A stretch of DNA of 64,000 nucleotides, taken from contig JAOANR010000005.1 in assembly GCA_030278955.1 (NCBI GenBank), forward strand, positions 6,918,874 through 6,982,873, given 5' to 3'. Shown here one piece after another: positions 34,518 to 44,806 of the stretch; the stretch's first letter is position 1, and each line of letters starts with the position of its first letter. The notes under the pieces were generated by a model, which was not told the DNA's origin, ran no database searches, and saw only the letters and a list, made by a program, of their open reading frames with translations. The translations under genes and the position numbers were made by a program. The stretch is from Hygrophila difformis. Taxonomy: Eukaryota; Streptophyta; Magnoliopsida; Lamiales; Acanthaceae.

Positions 34518-35761
34518 TTAATTCTGATGGTGTGACCCTTCAGGTTAAATTCTATATCATTATCCTTTCTTACCCATGGTTTATGATTTTCGAGAAAACT
34601 TAATCCCAAAATCATAACCCCACTGTCTTTTCCGGCGGTGCCTAAGACTCTGATCTCGTGTCCTGCAATTTCAATTGTTCCTTCATAGGTCCCAATTGAT
34701 GGTTGCTGCAAGTAGTATAAGTCATCACATGGAAAACGGTTAATCTTTTCAGTGATGTCGAATATTACTCGTATTTCTTTCCATCCTTCAGGGCATTTTA
34801 TCTTTATATTATCTACCCCAATGGATTGAGGAGTTAGATCTTTGATGAACTCCTTCCCTTTATATGCCATAATTCTGTCTTCCGAAAAAGACATACGGCT
34901 TGCATACTCAATTCTAGCACTCGTTGATCTGTCTAGAATTGGATGATCTCTTATTTGTATGTCTACTCCTCCTAACCTTGGAATCTGGGTAGGATTTGGA
35001 GTCATGACTTTAGAAAATTCCTTGAAAATTCTAAGAATTTCTATATATTCTTTTCTGAGAAATAAGTCAGAATGATGACTATTGGAAAGTGCATAAGAGA
35101 TTCTATAAGTTATAGAATATGGTATGTTCCCTTCTTTCATCAGATCTTTTCTTTTAAAATCCTGATGAAGGGTTAGAACTCTACTAAAATCTTGGTCAGC
35201 TAAGTTATAGGAAATTCTGGGATGTATGTCAAACATTAACTTCCCAGCATATAAATTTCCTACCATAGTTCCAAGAAGACCATCTCTAAGGTTATTGATT
35301 CTTCTATCAGTGACTGATAGATGCAATTCAGAATCAATGCCTTCTTTGAAGGTTGCCTTAATTACTACTTCAATGGCTCCTATGTGGATCCATTTCATAG
35401 TAATGGCGATTTCCTCCTTCATTCTACTTAATTCCACAAGAATTTCTTCTTTAGGAATTAATTGCATATCCATAACATTACAAGTAAGTTCCATAGGAAT
35501 TGCAAACTCCTCTGCACTTACCTTGTAGATGATGTTATGTCTTCTCTGGTTGAGTCCCATCTGGTTAAGAACTCGTCCAATCCCGCCAATTCTGAATCCG
35601 TCATATGGGCTGAGGTTGGAATCTTGTCGCATTATTCTTTCCATGGTTCGATTCGAGATCGTCATCCTTGAAAAGAATCCAGATAGGTTTTCAGTGGTCT
35701 GAATCCTGTCTTCTTCAGTCAGACTCGGTTGAAGATCCATCTGAATATGAGTCCGAGTCAC
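34514..35761 (-). CDS. Pararetrovirus movement protein (30K superfamily)
   Basis: 415 codons, open throughout, overlapping the coat ORF by 47 nt and the polymerase ORF by 4. The N-terminal two thirds show the 30K-type core: a HIGAIEVVIKATF strand, then SVTDRRI, a NLYAGKLMFDIHPRISYNL stretch and an IPYSITYRISYALSNS stretch. Such proteins line plasmodesmal tubules for cell-to-cell spread. The last ~90 residues contain GVMILGLSFLENHKPW, which resembles the second half of a retropepsin without an obvious catalytic aspartate. Coat and movement functions are in separate ORFs here; cavemoviruses usually fuse them. Confidence 0.8.
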   Translation of the reverse strand: MTRTHIQMDLQPSLTEEDRIQTTENLSGFFSRMTISNRTMERIMRQDSNLSPYDGFRIGGIGRVLNQMGLNQRRHNIIYKVSAEEFAIPMELTCNVMDMQLIPKEEILVELSRMKEEIAITMKWIHIGAIEVVIKATFKEGIDSELHLSVTDRRINNLRDGLLGTMVGNLYAGKLMFDIHPRISYNLADQDFSRVLTLHQDFKRKDLMKEGNIPYSITYRISYALSNSHHSDLFLRKEYIEILRIFKEFSKVMTPNPTQIPRLGGVDIQIRDHPILDRSTSARIEYASRMSFSEDRIMAYKGKEFIKDLTPQSIGVDNIKIKCPEGWKEIRVIFDITEKINRFPCDDLYYLQQPSIGTYEGTIEIAGHEIRVLGTAGKDSGVMILGLSFLENHKPWVRKDNDIEFNLKGHTIRIK

Positions 35762-37163
35762 TTCTTAATTCTTCCTCGTAGATGCTTTCATCCGAGGGGA
35801 TGTCCTCAAACTGATAGACTGGTACCAGCTTTCCATGGTAGACTGCTTCCATGATATCCTCCGTGGCTTCGTACATTCGTACCTCACGATTCTGAGGGCA
35901 ATCGGGTGAGATATGACCTCTGGCTCCACACTTCCAACAGTTGCAGTCCTTGAAACTTTCGTCGGCTCGGGTATGGGCTCGTCTGAATGTTCTCTTGGAC
36001 GTCGTTCTCCCCGTGCTCCTTGCTGCTGAGCTAGTTGAACCTTGGCATGAACTCTTCGTCGTTCCCGTTCTTTGTCCAGTTTTGTATGATCTGGCCTTGC
36101 TCTTGGACCACCATGCTCTTCTTCTTCGGAATGGAGGTCTTCTGAAACTCCTACTGTATGAGCCCCGACTCTTCTTCTTTTTCCTCTTTTCTCCTGATTC
36201 TCCTATAATTGTTGGAAAATCGTTATTTTCACAGCAAAGAGGAGTTCTTTTTATTTTACCTCTTAGTCTCTTGATGTTCTTTTGGGCTGCTGCCTGTTGA
36301 CACCATTCTCTGAGCTTATCCTTTAAGAAGGACATTCTTCGAGCTATTGAGTCTACTGTACCAGGGGGTACTGTGTACGATTGGATCAACATTTCTCTCC
36401 ATGGGCTGCAGATCTTTGCAAAGAACATGGGACATGCTACTTCAGCTGTCATTTCACTCCGAAAATAGTATTTACGAAACCAATGGATATATTCATCTAC
36501 TGCGCAAATACTTCTTAACTCCATACCCAATAGTGCTTGGTTATAGACTTTGATTTTTTCTGTTCTCTGTTCTTCAAAATAACCATCTCCTACAAAATGG
36601 GTTTTGAATAAGAGGCCAAACCTTTCGCAGATTGTGCTTTTGGATTCTCCTTCGAGTATTTGCTCCTTTAAAGCAGCCGTGGAGTTTTTCCAGCCCAGCT
36701 TCGCCGATCCTTCGAGACTTAGCTCTATTAATCGGACAAAGTTTTCTTTATCGAGATCCAGGGTGGTTGCTGCAATCTTCATTGAAGCTACCCATTCGTC
36801 GATCAGGTCTTCGATGTTTCGGAAGTCGATGACGTCGAGGTTCAATGTTATGCCATATGGATTTAATGGTTGTAACATCGTCTTGGCCCACGGTGTGGAT
36901 TCTGGTGCTCTACTTGGGTTCCGTCCTGGGTTTCGTCTTGCATTGAGATGCACCTCAGGATACCTGTTCATGTGGAAGTCTGTACTTTCTCTCATTGGGA
37001 CATCAGGCGGTCCATCGTGGGTCACGTTGGATCCTGATTCCTCCGCATAACCCAATTGAAGAACTTCATTGGGTTTTACATTAACGAGATCCATAATCCC
37101 AAGTTGGGAAAATGATTCTGCTAATTCTTGTAGATCTGATAGATCTGCCCTGGAAACACTCAT
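35715..37163 (-). CDS. Pararetrovirus coat protein with CCHC zinc knuckle
   Basis: 482 codons, open throughout; its start overlaps the stop of the preceding ORF (ATGA, 37160-37163). An acidic N-terminus leads to a capsid core (residues ~100-320) with the RKYYFRSEM and CSPWREMLIQSY segments. A very basic Arg/Lys/Ser-rich stretch follows, then a zinc knuckle CWKCGARGHISPDC (C-x2-C-x4-H-x4-C) and an acidic Asp/Ser-rich C-terminus. This acidic-core-basic-knuckle-acidic layout is the caulimovirid coat pattern. It would package the genome and bind pregenomic RNA. Confidence 0.88.
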   Translation of the reverse strand: MSVSRADLSDLQELAESFSQLGIMDLVNVKPNEVLQLGYAEESGSNVTHDGPPDVPMRESTDFHMNRYPEVHLNARRNPGRNPSRAPESTPWAKTMLQPLNPYGITLNLDVIDFRNIEDLIDEWVASMKIAATTLDLDKENFVRLIELSLEGSAKLGWKNSTAALKEQILEGESKSTICERFGLLFKTHFVGDGYFEEQRTEKIKVYNQALLGMELRSICAVDEYIHWFRKYYFRSEMTAEVACPMFFAKICSPWREMLIQSYTVPPGTVDSIARRMSFLKDKLREWCQQAAAQKNIKRLRGKIKRTPLCCENNDFPTIIGESGEKRKKKKSRGSYSRSFRRPPFRRRRAWWSKSKARSYKTGQRTGTTKSSCQGSTSSAARSTGRTTSKRTFRRAHTRADESFKDCNCWKCGARGHISPDCPQNREVRMYEATEDIMEAVYHGKLVPVYQFEDIPSDESIYEEELRSDSDSYSDGSSTESD

Positions 37164-37543
37164 TCGACTGTTTTCAGGAGATCGATCATAAGCTCTTCTT
37201 GTGATTTCTGCTTTGGAACCATAGTTGCTTTACCCTTTTGATGTAAAGCTAGTACTGGTCCGAATGCATCTCTAATATTGGCTTGGTTATTCTTGGAAGA
37301 TCCAGGAATATCCTTCTGCCTTTTCTCGATATCCGAAATGTCAAATTTCAGATTCAAAATCTCTTTCTTTAGATCTTGAAATAATTTCAAGATCTCCTCT
37401 GTTGACTGATTCAATTTATCTATTTTTCCAGGTATAATTAATACCCTGTTACCATAATCTTGAATCGTTTTTTGGATTTCCCTTAAGTCCTGTGAGAACT
37501 TAGAGCTATCCGGATCAATTTCTTTCCAATCCGTTCCTCTCAT
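37160..37543 (-). CDS. Small coiled-coil ORF, first ORF of pararetrovirus
   Basis: 127 codons, the first ORF after the leader. The middle (residues ~30-75) has heptad-like hydrophobic spacing (IDKL, ILKLF, LKKEILNLKFDI), suggesting a coiled coil, and the C-terminus is basic and helical. Caulimovirids often carry a small coiled-coil virion-associated protein involved in DNA binding or vector transmission. Position and shape fit that role, but sequence homology is not evident by eye. Confidence 0.6.
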   Translation of the reverse strand: MRGTDWKEIDPDSSKFSQDLREIQKTIQDYGNRVLIIPGKIDKLNQSTEEILKLFQDLKKEILNLKFDISDIEKRQKDIPGSSKNNQANIRDAFGPVLALHQKGKATMVPKQKSQEELMIDLLKTVE

Positions 37544-37750
37544 TTTTAGGAAAGAAACTGATTTTGATAATATCTTGTCCCATGGACAAGTTCAAGAAAT
37601 TCCTTTGGAATTTTCTATTTTTTATTTCCAAAATTTGGAAATAACTTATGGGTTTCAAATTAATTGAATCCATTAAATAATTAAATCTTCTCCATTAAGA
37701 AATAAAATATTATAAATAATATAATTAATATGTTCTTCAAGAAAACCTAG

Positions 37751-37762
37751 GCTCTGATACCA
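37751..37762 (-). promoter_or_regulatory. tRNA-Met primer site of the pararetrovirus
   Basis: The minus strand reads TGGTATCAGAGC, the canonical initiator tRNA-Met site that marks nucleotide 1 of caulimovirid maps. A TATA-like CTATATAAATG lies about 30 nt upstream (37786-37796), close to the virus-flank boundary. Confidence 0.9.
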
Positions 37763-37845
37763 ATTTTCAAGCGCATTGGGTGTCATTTATATAGTGAAAA
37801 CTTAAGTATCTTGACAAAGGACTAAAGTAAATAAAGTCAAACTTT

Positions 37846-38006
37846 CTTGGGGTTTTAATGAAAGAAAGGAAAAGTTGATGGGAATTAATTAATTTTCAAA
37901 TTGGTCCTTATGGCTTAATTTCATTCAACATGTGTTTGTAATGGCCTAATTCTGGAAATTCAACTTATAATGGCCTAAAAGTATAATAGACTCCTTGTAA
38001 TGCCCC
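37846..38006 (-). repeat. Right arm of inverted repeat around the pararetrovirus
   Basis: Complementary partner of 30259-30428, with the same order of GGCCATTA-type units. It lies about 85 nt outside the viral primer site. Outside it, 38007-38422 is intron-like AT-rich sequence with no recognised feature. Confidence 0.65.
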
Positions 38007-38422
38007 TTTTTATTACTTTCCCCTATAAAGCAATTACAAAATTGTTGAACAAATGAAGGCAAACAGAAGGATATGACAATTGCCACCCAAAAGTAAAAGG
38101 TGTATGTTGTCATTGCATTTGGTCCTATACTAAAGCAAGAGTTTCCAAAAGTGTGTTTGAAAAAGAAATTTTTTCTTGACACTTGTTTCATGGCATAGTT
38201 TGAAAATGATAATCTACAATGTGATTAATAGGCCTGACAATATGTAACATGGAAGAAAGTTACATAATAAAATCCTTGAATATAGAAATGCATATCGATG
38301 AAGCAAATTAACCAAATATGACCAGGGCATATGAAGATAAATTTAACGTTTATACGTAGAAAAACTGAACCTTCATAATCTGAATTACCTAAGTTTGAGA
38401 CACTATTTGTTGAGTAGACTAT

Positions 38423-38870
38423 GGGCCCGTTTGGATTCGCTTTTAAAAAAAGCAGAAGCAAAAGTCAAAAGCAAATGCATGTAATTTTTGTGTTTGGATG
38501 GAATATTTGAAAAGCGGTTTTTTCTAAAAAAATATGTTTGATGAATAAAAATGAAAAGTGCTTTTGGAATGTAGTAATTACCGAAAAGGACGTGCTACTT
38601 AGTACTATGATAATAAAATATATTTATAGTGTAATTTATATTAAGTAGTGGGGTATTTAATTCCTTCATATTTTACGAGGTGCTTTTGGCTTCTGCTTTT
38701 GAGAGTTTGGGAGAAGCACCCGCTTCTCCCTGAAGCACTTTTTTGGTTTTTCGATGTGCTTTTACTTTTTCTTAAAAGCCAAAACAAACGTCTAATTTCT
38801 ACTAGAAGTGCTTTTGGCGGCGGAAGCAAAAGCCAAAAACACCTCCCTACAAGCCATTCCAAACGGGTTC
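38423..38870. mobile_element. Tourist-like MITE, 448 bp
   Basis: Terminal inverted repeats GGGCCCGTTTGGATTCGCTT and the complement of AAGCCATTCCAAACGGGTTC, flanked by TAT on both sides (38420-38422, 38871-38873). The interior is rich in AAAGCAGAAGC / GCTTCTGCTTTT type inverted sequence. No transposase. A 3-bp duplication and GGGCCCGTTTGG ends suggest the PIF/Harbinger group, but the family is not certain. Confidence 0.72.
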
Positions 38871-39011
38871 TATATCCACCCCCACCTGGTTGGCTCCACA
38901 TTTGGATTAAGTGAATAAAATATGAATAAAAACCATAACACAGAAACTGAAATAAATCTGTACATGTAGTTTAAAGTCATGGCTAATCAAGTTGCATTAT
39001 ATCCAGCCAAG

Positions 39012-42000
39012 TGCAAAACCGAGGTTTTTTGTGGAGCAATGAAACTAATCCACCTCCAATTCTCCTATCTCCATTTACTCCAAATATACAATTACAAACG
39101 AAAACTCCACCACACTATAACACTACAGACATAACCACGGGAAAAATCCAAAAAACAACAACCGAATTTTTTTTAAATGAAGGATGCAAAATCATACTTA
39201 CCACAACGAAAGACAGTCTGGATTGAACAGATTCAGAGGCACACAGAGGAGAGAGAACCGGCGGACCTTGGTGAACTGTCGACGGAGGGACGGGGAGGCG
39301 ACATAGATGAGTGAAGTGCCAGAATGAAAGAGAGTAGATGCGATGGAGGTGAGTGCGAATCAAAAGCCAAAGCGACGGGGATGGGCAGATGCACACAGAA
39401 ACGGCGCGCCATACAGCGAAGACAGCGAAAGCACTGAAGGTTCGTTGGTTCAAGTGATCGGCGACAGAGGCTGGCCGCGGAAGGGATTGCAGCGGACGAG
39501 GATGCCATTTAGGCATAGGAGATGGGAATGGACGGTGGGCCAAAGAGGAAAGAGAAGGAGATTGGGATAGTGAATAGGATTTAAGTTACATGCCAATAGC
39601 CGGCACCCGCGGCACTGACGGGGTACTGGTCGGCGGCGGAACCATGGGGAACTCAGGCTGAGGGGAATTGCGATGTCAGAGGCAATACAGATTGGGGAGG
39701 AGATGTGGGCGGTGGGTGGGTTATTGCGGATGAAGGATAAGAGGTGTCACAGAGAAGGTGCTGTGATTGGATGATTGGGTCGGATCGGTGCAAAAAACAG
39801 AAACGGTAGGTGCCGATTCAGGTTGGGTATTCATTGAGGTTTGGATATAGGGTGTGTATAGGGCTTGGACGTTGGACATATATATAGTATTATATTTGTA
39901 TTTTAATTATAGGCTACGTGGGATCGCCAAGAAGTTATTTGACCAAAGATTTGGAATGGGAAGGAAGTAGTGCGGCGAGGAGGTTAATTCACAAACAGAA
40001 TAAGGAATTTGATAAGGGAGTAGTGCCGAAATGGGGTTTTAGGAGTGTTATCAATTTTAATTAAAATTAGGAGTAGTGGAGAGTTTAAAATTATTGGGAG
40101 TTAGTTTCTTAGCACCTTCTCAATCCATTTATCAAGTCCCAATCCAAACCTGCGAATTACAACAGATCCGTTAGAGTGTGGGAGGGAGAGAAGTGAGTTG
40201 TGAAATGTCTTTGGGAAAACTTGGTGTGTAGCAGCCCCGAGAGCGTCATTCCGTCGATTCTAACTTCGAAATCAGTAAGCTTACATCCTCTTCATTTCAA
40301 TTTCATGGATTCAATCAATTCCTTATTGGTTAAGGGACTGATTTATGCTACATGTACAAAAAAACGCAGCCGTTCGAGGAGTTGTTGTGTCGCAGCCGTT
40401 AGAACCTATCACTCACGGATTATCCACTTCCAAATCTGTAGATCTGTAAGTTATCCTTCCTATTAAGTTTCGAAGATCCAATCATTGTGTTTTGTTTTGT
40501 ACCTCAAATTCGGATTTCATTATCTTTACCAACCCTGCAGTCTGTCTAGTTTCAGTTCTCTGTGAAAACCCATCTTTTCGCACCATTTCTATTGTTTATT
40601 TCGCAAAACTTTATTTACGAAAGTGTAGATCTATGTGTCTTGGTCCTATGGTTAAAATTTCATAATTTTTGGACAACCGAGTTGCTGTCAATCTTAAAAA
40701 TACAAGCATTGCGCAGTAGGATTCAGAATCTGCGGTTTTAGTCCTTTTTGGAAATACTATAATTTCTCGATTTTCTACTTCAAATCCGACTTAACTTCCT
40801 TAAAAAAAATGTTCATAATTGTGTTATAGATAATCTGTATAAAATTTCAGAATTTTTAGCGAAACAGGTTGTCCTCAGGAAATTATTGATTACATGACTG
40901 TAGACCGAAATACCGATTTCTAATGCACTGACTTAATCGAATTATTGACCTTGTTTCCCATTAGAATTTCGACTAGGTTTATTCATGAAAAATGTTCCGT
41001 GTTGAGTTTAGAATGCTCCTGTAAAATCTCATAATTTTTGGTTGATTAGATTATTTTCATAATATTTATCTCTGCACATGTGTATTCGAAAAGTTAGGGT
41101 TTTCTGAAATTTTGCTATGTTATGATATTAAGGTATACATGGATATTTCTTTTTTTTTGTATACATGGATATGTTTATGAAGTTTTATAAGATAAAAGAG
41201 AATTTTTAAGTGCTGAAAAGTTTTTAAATATAAATAAATGAAATTCTCCATAAGAGTTATGAGAAAAATCTTTGAAAAAAAAAGTATATTATTTAAAACC
41301 ATTGCTCTAAGGTTTGAGTTGTACACTATGTATTATATTCTTGAGGGTATATGCACTTGGTGGAACTTGTATTTGCCAACCCCTCTCATAGCCAAAACAA
41401 CATTTATTTATTTGTGATGTATCAGTCTATATTTCTAGATGTATTCGTATGGGTTATCTAGGGCTCCGGAGTGTGTTCGTATAGGGTCCGCTACATTCAC
41501 TTTGCGATGGGTTTATTCCCATAGGATGGGTTAATCCCATAGATGATGTTGGTGTCCTTGATCTCTTGAGTCAATGGTAAAATAAATGGATTTGTTATTA
41601 TTATTTAATTATTGTTATTTATCATGAACTTTTAGACTATTAAATTTTAACACGTGTATTATTTATAAGCATAAAATTTAATTTATCAACATTGTCTTAA
41701 AGTCATCCTTTTTAAATCCATTACTTGGTGTAGAGAGATTGACTTACTCAGTATTCTTATATACTGATAAATGTGTTGTATTCTCTTTTACAGATTTCGC
41801 GGATTAATTGCACGACACTCATGTATGGGAGGGATATGATCTTTGAAGACATATTGCATTTTATTATTTTTAAATTTATGATGGATCTTGGACTTGCATT
41901 TTGGCCGTGTTTGGCCCTATCCTTTATTTTCGCACTATTTATAGTTTATGCATGCTAGAGGATTAATGAATATTTTAAATTCGGGCAAAATATTTTTAGA

Positions 42001-42125
42001 AAAGTTTATTTTTTTTGGTACGATTTAGCCTTAGCATCTTTTAAATGAGCTCGATCTTGTCGTGTCTTGCTTGGAAGGTGTGGCGGTGACATCTCGGTCT
42101 GGGCTATCAAAACCGGGGTGTCACA
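39012..42125 (+). mobile_element. Solo LTR E, chromovirus-type (3.1 kb)
   Basis: Begins TGCAAAACC and ends AAAACCGGGGTGTCACA, with a 5-bp duplication CCAAG on both sides (39007-39011, 42126-42130). The right 400 bp resemble the 3' ends of elements C and D in coding orientation (GTGTGGCGG…CGG, CTTACTCAG hairpin at 41749-41766). A TATA-like TATATATAG lies at about 39878-39888. The left edge rests mainly on the duplication and on an LTR length close to D. The GC-rich part 39230-39560 has open frames but no recognisable gene. Confidence 0.7.
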
Positions 42126-42130
42126 CCAAG

Positions 42131-42275
42131 TGTTTCGACATGAATAAATGAATTTTCATAAGAGCAACACGTTACAAGAAAAAGTGGAATTTATCAATGA
42201 TATGCTCAAAAAAACCAGTCAGTTTGACTGAAACATTAGAAACCCCATAATGAGAATAAAATAGCATATCAATGG
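42131..42275. other. Short flank between solo LTR E and element C
   Basis: Nothing recognised; it ends in the AATGG target duplication of element C (42271-42275). Confidence 0.6.
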
Positions 42276-44656
42276 TGTAACACCCCCGTTTTCCGAGCTC
42301 GAATTTACAGCGGAAGTTACCAATGGGAAGCCGGGGTTGTTACCGCCACACTTCCAATTAAGTTTGCTTTGGCCTTGCCTTGGCTTACTTAATTAGGAAC
42401 TGCTAAGGCTAATTTGAAATCGAAACATAAATATACTTTAAATCAACTTGACTGTTTAAAAATTACACTTTAATATAAAAGTAGTAGAGTTTTGCAAACA
42501 CATGATGGCTAAGGCTCTCCGTCCCCAAAATAAGTTTATTTTACAGAACCATGAAAGTTTAAATATAAATTTTAAATGACTGAATGCGAACACAAAGTAG
42601 TACTGATTTTCATGCCCGTGCCCGTGCCTTCTAGTGGGATCCACATATATCAAATCATCGAGGGAAAAATAAAAGGGGTTATCAGAAAAACGGCTGAGCA
42701 AGTAAATTCTTGTCCCTTGGACAAAAACATTTTTAAATATTACTCAAACAGTAAATGACATGCAAACCGTTAAACTGATCAATCCACACGTAGCTCAACT
42801 ATGACGTCTACACCCGGGGTATCTCATAGGACCTAGCAAGCTCACAGTGACCGAAGTCAAACTATGGTATACAAGGACGGCCCTTCCTTGTATCTAGAAA
42901 ACTGATTGGGAGAGAGACCCTTGATCAACCACAATCCTTTTCATGGGCTCCCTTGGATAACCCATGAAATAGCTTACGACAATATCTACCTCTTTGATAT
43001 ACTCCATATAATAATAATTCAATAATTACATGCCATACACTGAAAATTTTATTTTTCACATGCATGGCCTAGTCCCAAAAATAGTTAAATACATAATGGG
43101 ACATTATCTCTGCATGAATAATTCCAAAAATTATTGAAATACAAAAGAATTTAAACATGCAAAAATACTCTTGGGACAAAGCCCGCATAACAAAAATATA
43201 CTTACTACTTCTTCCGACGATAGCGTACTAAACTTTTTATTTATGCTTTACTAAAACACTGGGACTTCTACTGCAACAACACTTTGCCACCTCTCACGCT
43301 TACACGACCCTCTATTATATTATATAATGTTTGAGGCCATTGCAGGAAAATATCTGTAATTATAGATGAGTATAGATGGTTGCTGTGCTAAAATTATTAT
43401 TATTTTTATTTACTTATTCCATTATGGCTACTGCCCTCATCTCATTACTGTACCACTACACACATGCATTTATTACTATTATTTTCTTGTGGCTATCATT
43501 GTAAGTGTACGTGAATTTCTTCACATGTGTTTGAAATCTGAATTATTTATTTATATTATATTCGCCCTCTATACTGTTTATAACCATTTATGTGACAGAT
43601 TACATGCATCCTTGGCTATAGTTGTAGGCCGCCAATTTTAATCTACAAGTATAGTATGAGTTTTACTATTTAACATCACAGCCCATCTCTTCTTTTTTTT
43701 TTTTTTTTTCTGGATGTGCATATTATTTTACTGTATTTTGTTGTATTTGTATGCTCCTCATTAATTGTGTTGTTCCCACTTATGTCCAATCCTAACTCAT
43801 TTCATTTTATTTATTTGTTTTCAAAGTATTTGTATGCTCCTCATTAATTGTGTTTTGTCCACTTATGTCCAATCCTAACTCATTTCATTTTATTTATTTG
43901 TTTTCAAAGTATTTGTATGCTCCTCATTAATTGTGTTGTGTCCACTTATGTTCAATCCTGTGCCAATACCTTTCATATTTTATATATTATTTATTAATTT
44001 ATTTTTTATTTATTTATGCAGATCACTTATGTACACGCATCTTCCTTGATCTGCCGTGCCGATTAAGTATGTAGTGTAATTTTCTTGAGCTGAATTGGTA
44101 TAGTGCACTAGTTATGCTATTTATTTTAGTAATAAATATTTTTTGTAGATAATAAGGTTGGAACCCACAACCTATAGAATAAAAGTTTCATAGAAATACC
44201 AATAGACTCCTAATGATTTTGTGTTAAATAATAAGAATCAACTATACTTAATATAAAATTTGTTAGAAAAAGTAATACCAAACTAATACTATTGTCAAAT
44301 ATTTATTTTTATCTGATATAATATTTTCTCATGGGAAAATATTTTTTTCTAACTCAACTAAATTATTCCACTTGGAAGATAATCCTCTTAATATATATTC
44401 CCTTTTTGCAAGCATGTATCTCTATTATTTTTCTCTTGGAAAAATAATCTTCCATCATTCTATATTTCCTTTGAAAAGTATACTTCTCTATTGATTAATT
44501 AAATTATTTTCCCTTGGAACATAATTCATTCTCTTTCTCATGATCTTTATCCAGAAAAATATTAATCTATTTCTCAACTTGACCTAAGAAATAATATAAA
44601 TTATTTCTTTTTTATAAAAAAAATATTATCATATGGCAAATTTTCAGGGTATTACA
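42276..44656 (-). repeat. 3' LTR of element C
   Basis: 2381 bp, TGTAACACCC…GGGTATTACA. It differs from the right LTR by a triplicated 83-bp unit and by retaining about 256 bp (roughly 42594-42850) missing from the right copy. The retained part contains a CAG…CTG hairpin at 42683-42696. Confidence 0.9.
43744..43965. repeat. 83-bp tandem repeat, nearly three copies
   Basis: Units start at 43744, 43827 and 43910 (TATTTGTATGCTCCTCATTA…). The right LTR has a single copy near 51795, so the expansion followed insertion of C or is specific to this LTR. Confidence 0.9.
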
Positions 44657-44806
44657 ATCTACCCTCCTTAAAAACAAACTTCGTCCTCGAAGTTTATTCA
44701 AATAACTATTGTTAGTTTGAAATAAGATAAGACTTGTATAGAATTTAAACATTTGTTACCTTATTATTTTTAGGGCTACGACATCCCTCCACACTTCTTT
44801 TCACAG

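Larger units (their letters stand above)
30680..37762 (-). mobile_element. Nearly full-length endogenous pararetrovirus (Caulimoviridae)
   Basis: On the minus strand: tRNA-Met primer site (37751-37762), about 210-nt leader, then five ORFs with short overlaps: coiled-coil protein, coat protein, movement protein, protease-RT-RNase H, transactivator-like protein. A promoter with TATA box and as-1-like element follows. The order coat, movement, polymerase, transactivator resembles cavemo- and solendoviruses more than badna- or caulimoviruses. No ORF has a stop or frameshift. About 7.1 kb is close to the size of a complete genome. There is no integrase or LTR. The 3' limit is approximate (promoter plus about 250 nt); whether a full leader is present cannot be decided by eye. 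Confidence 0.85.

Noticed and set aside
37751..37770. LTR retrotransposon start at the tRNA-Met site beside the virus
   Set aside because: No LTR pair is found, coat, movement and transactivator-like ORFs are present, and integrase is absent, so a pararetrovirus explains it better.
38641..38901. Open frames on both strands rich in K, S and W
   Set aside because: They translate the interior of the Tourist-like MITE (38423-38870).
39115..39543. 142-codon minus-strand open frame in GC-rich DNA
   Set aside because: It lies inside solo LTR E, has no recognisable domain, and overlaps other open frames on both strands, as expected from GC-rich composition.
40200..40466. 88-codon plus-strand open frame
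   Set aside because: Inside solo LTR E and without recognisable homology.
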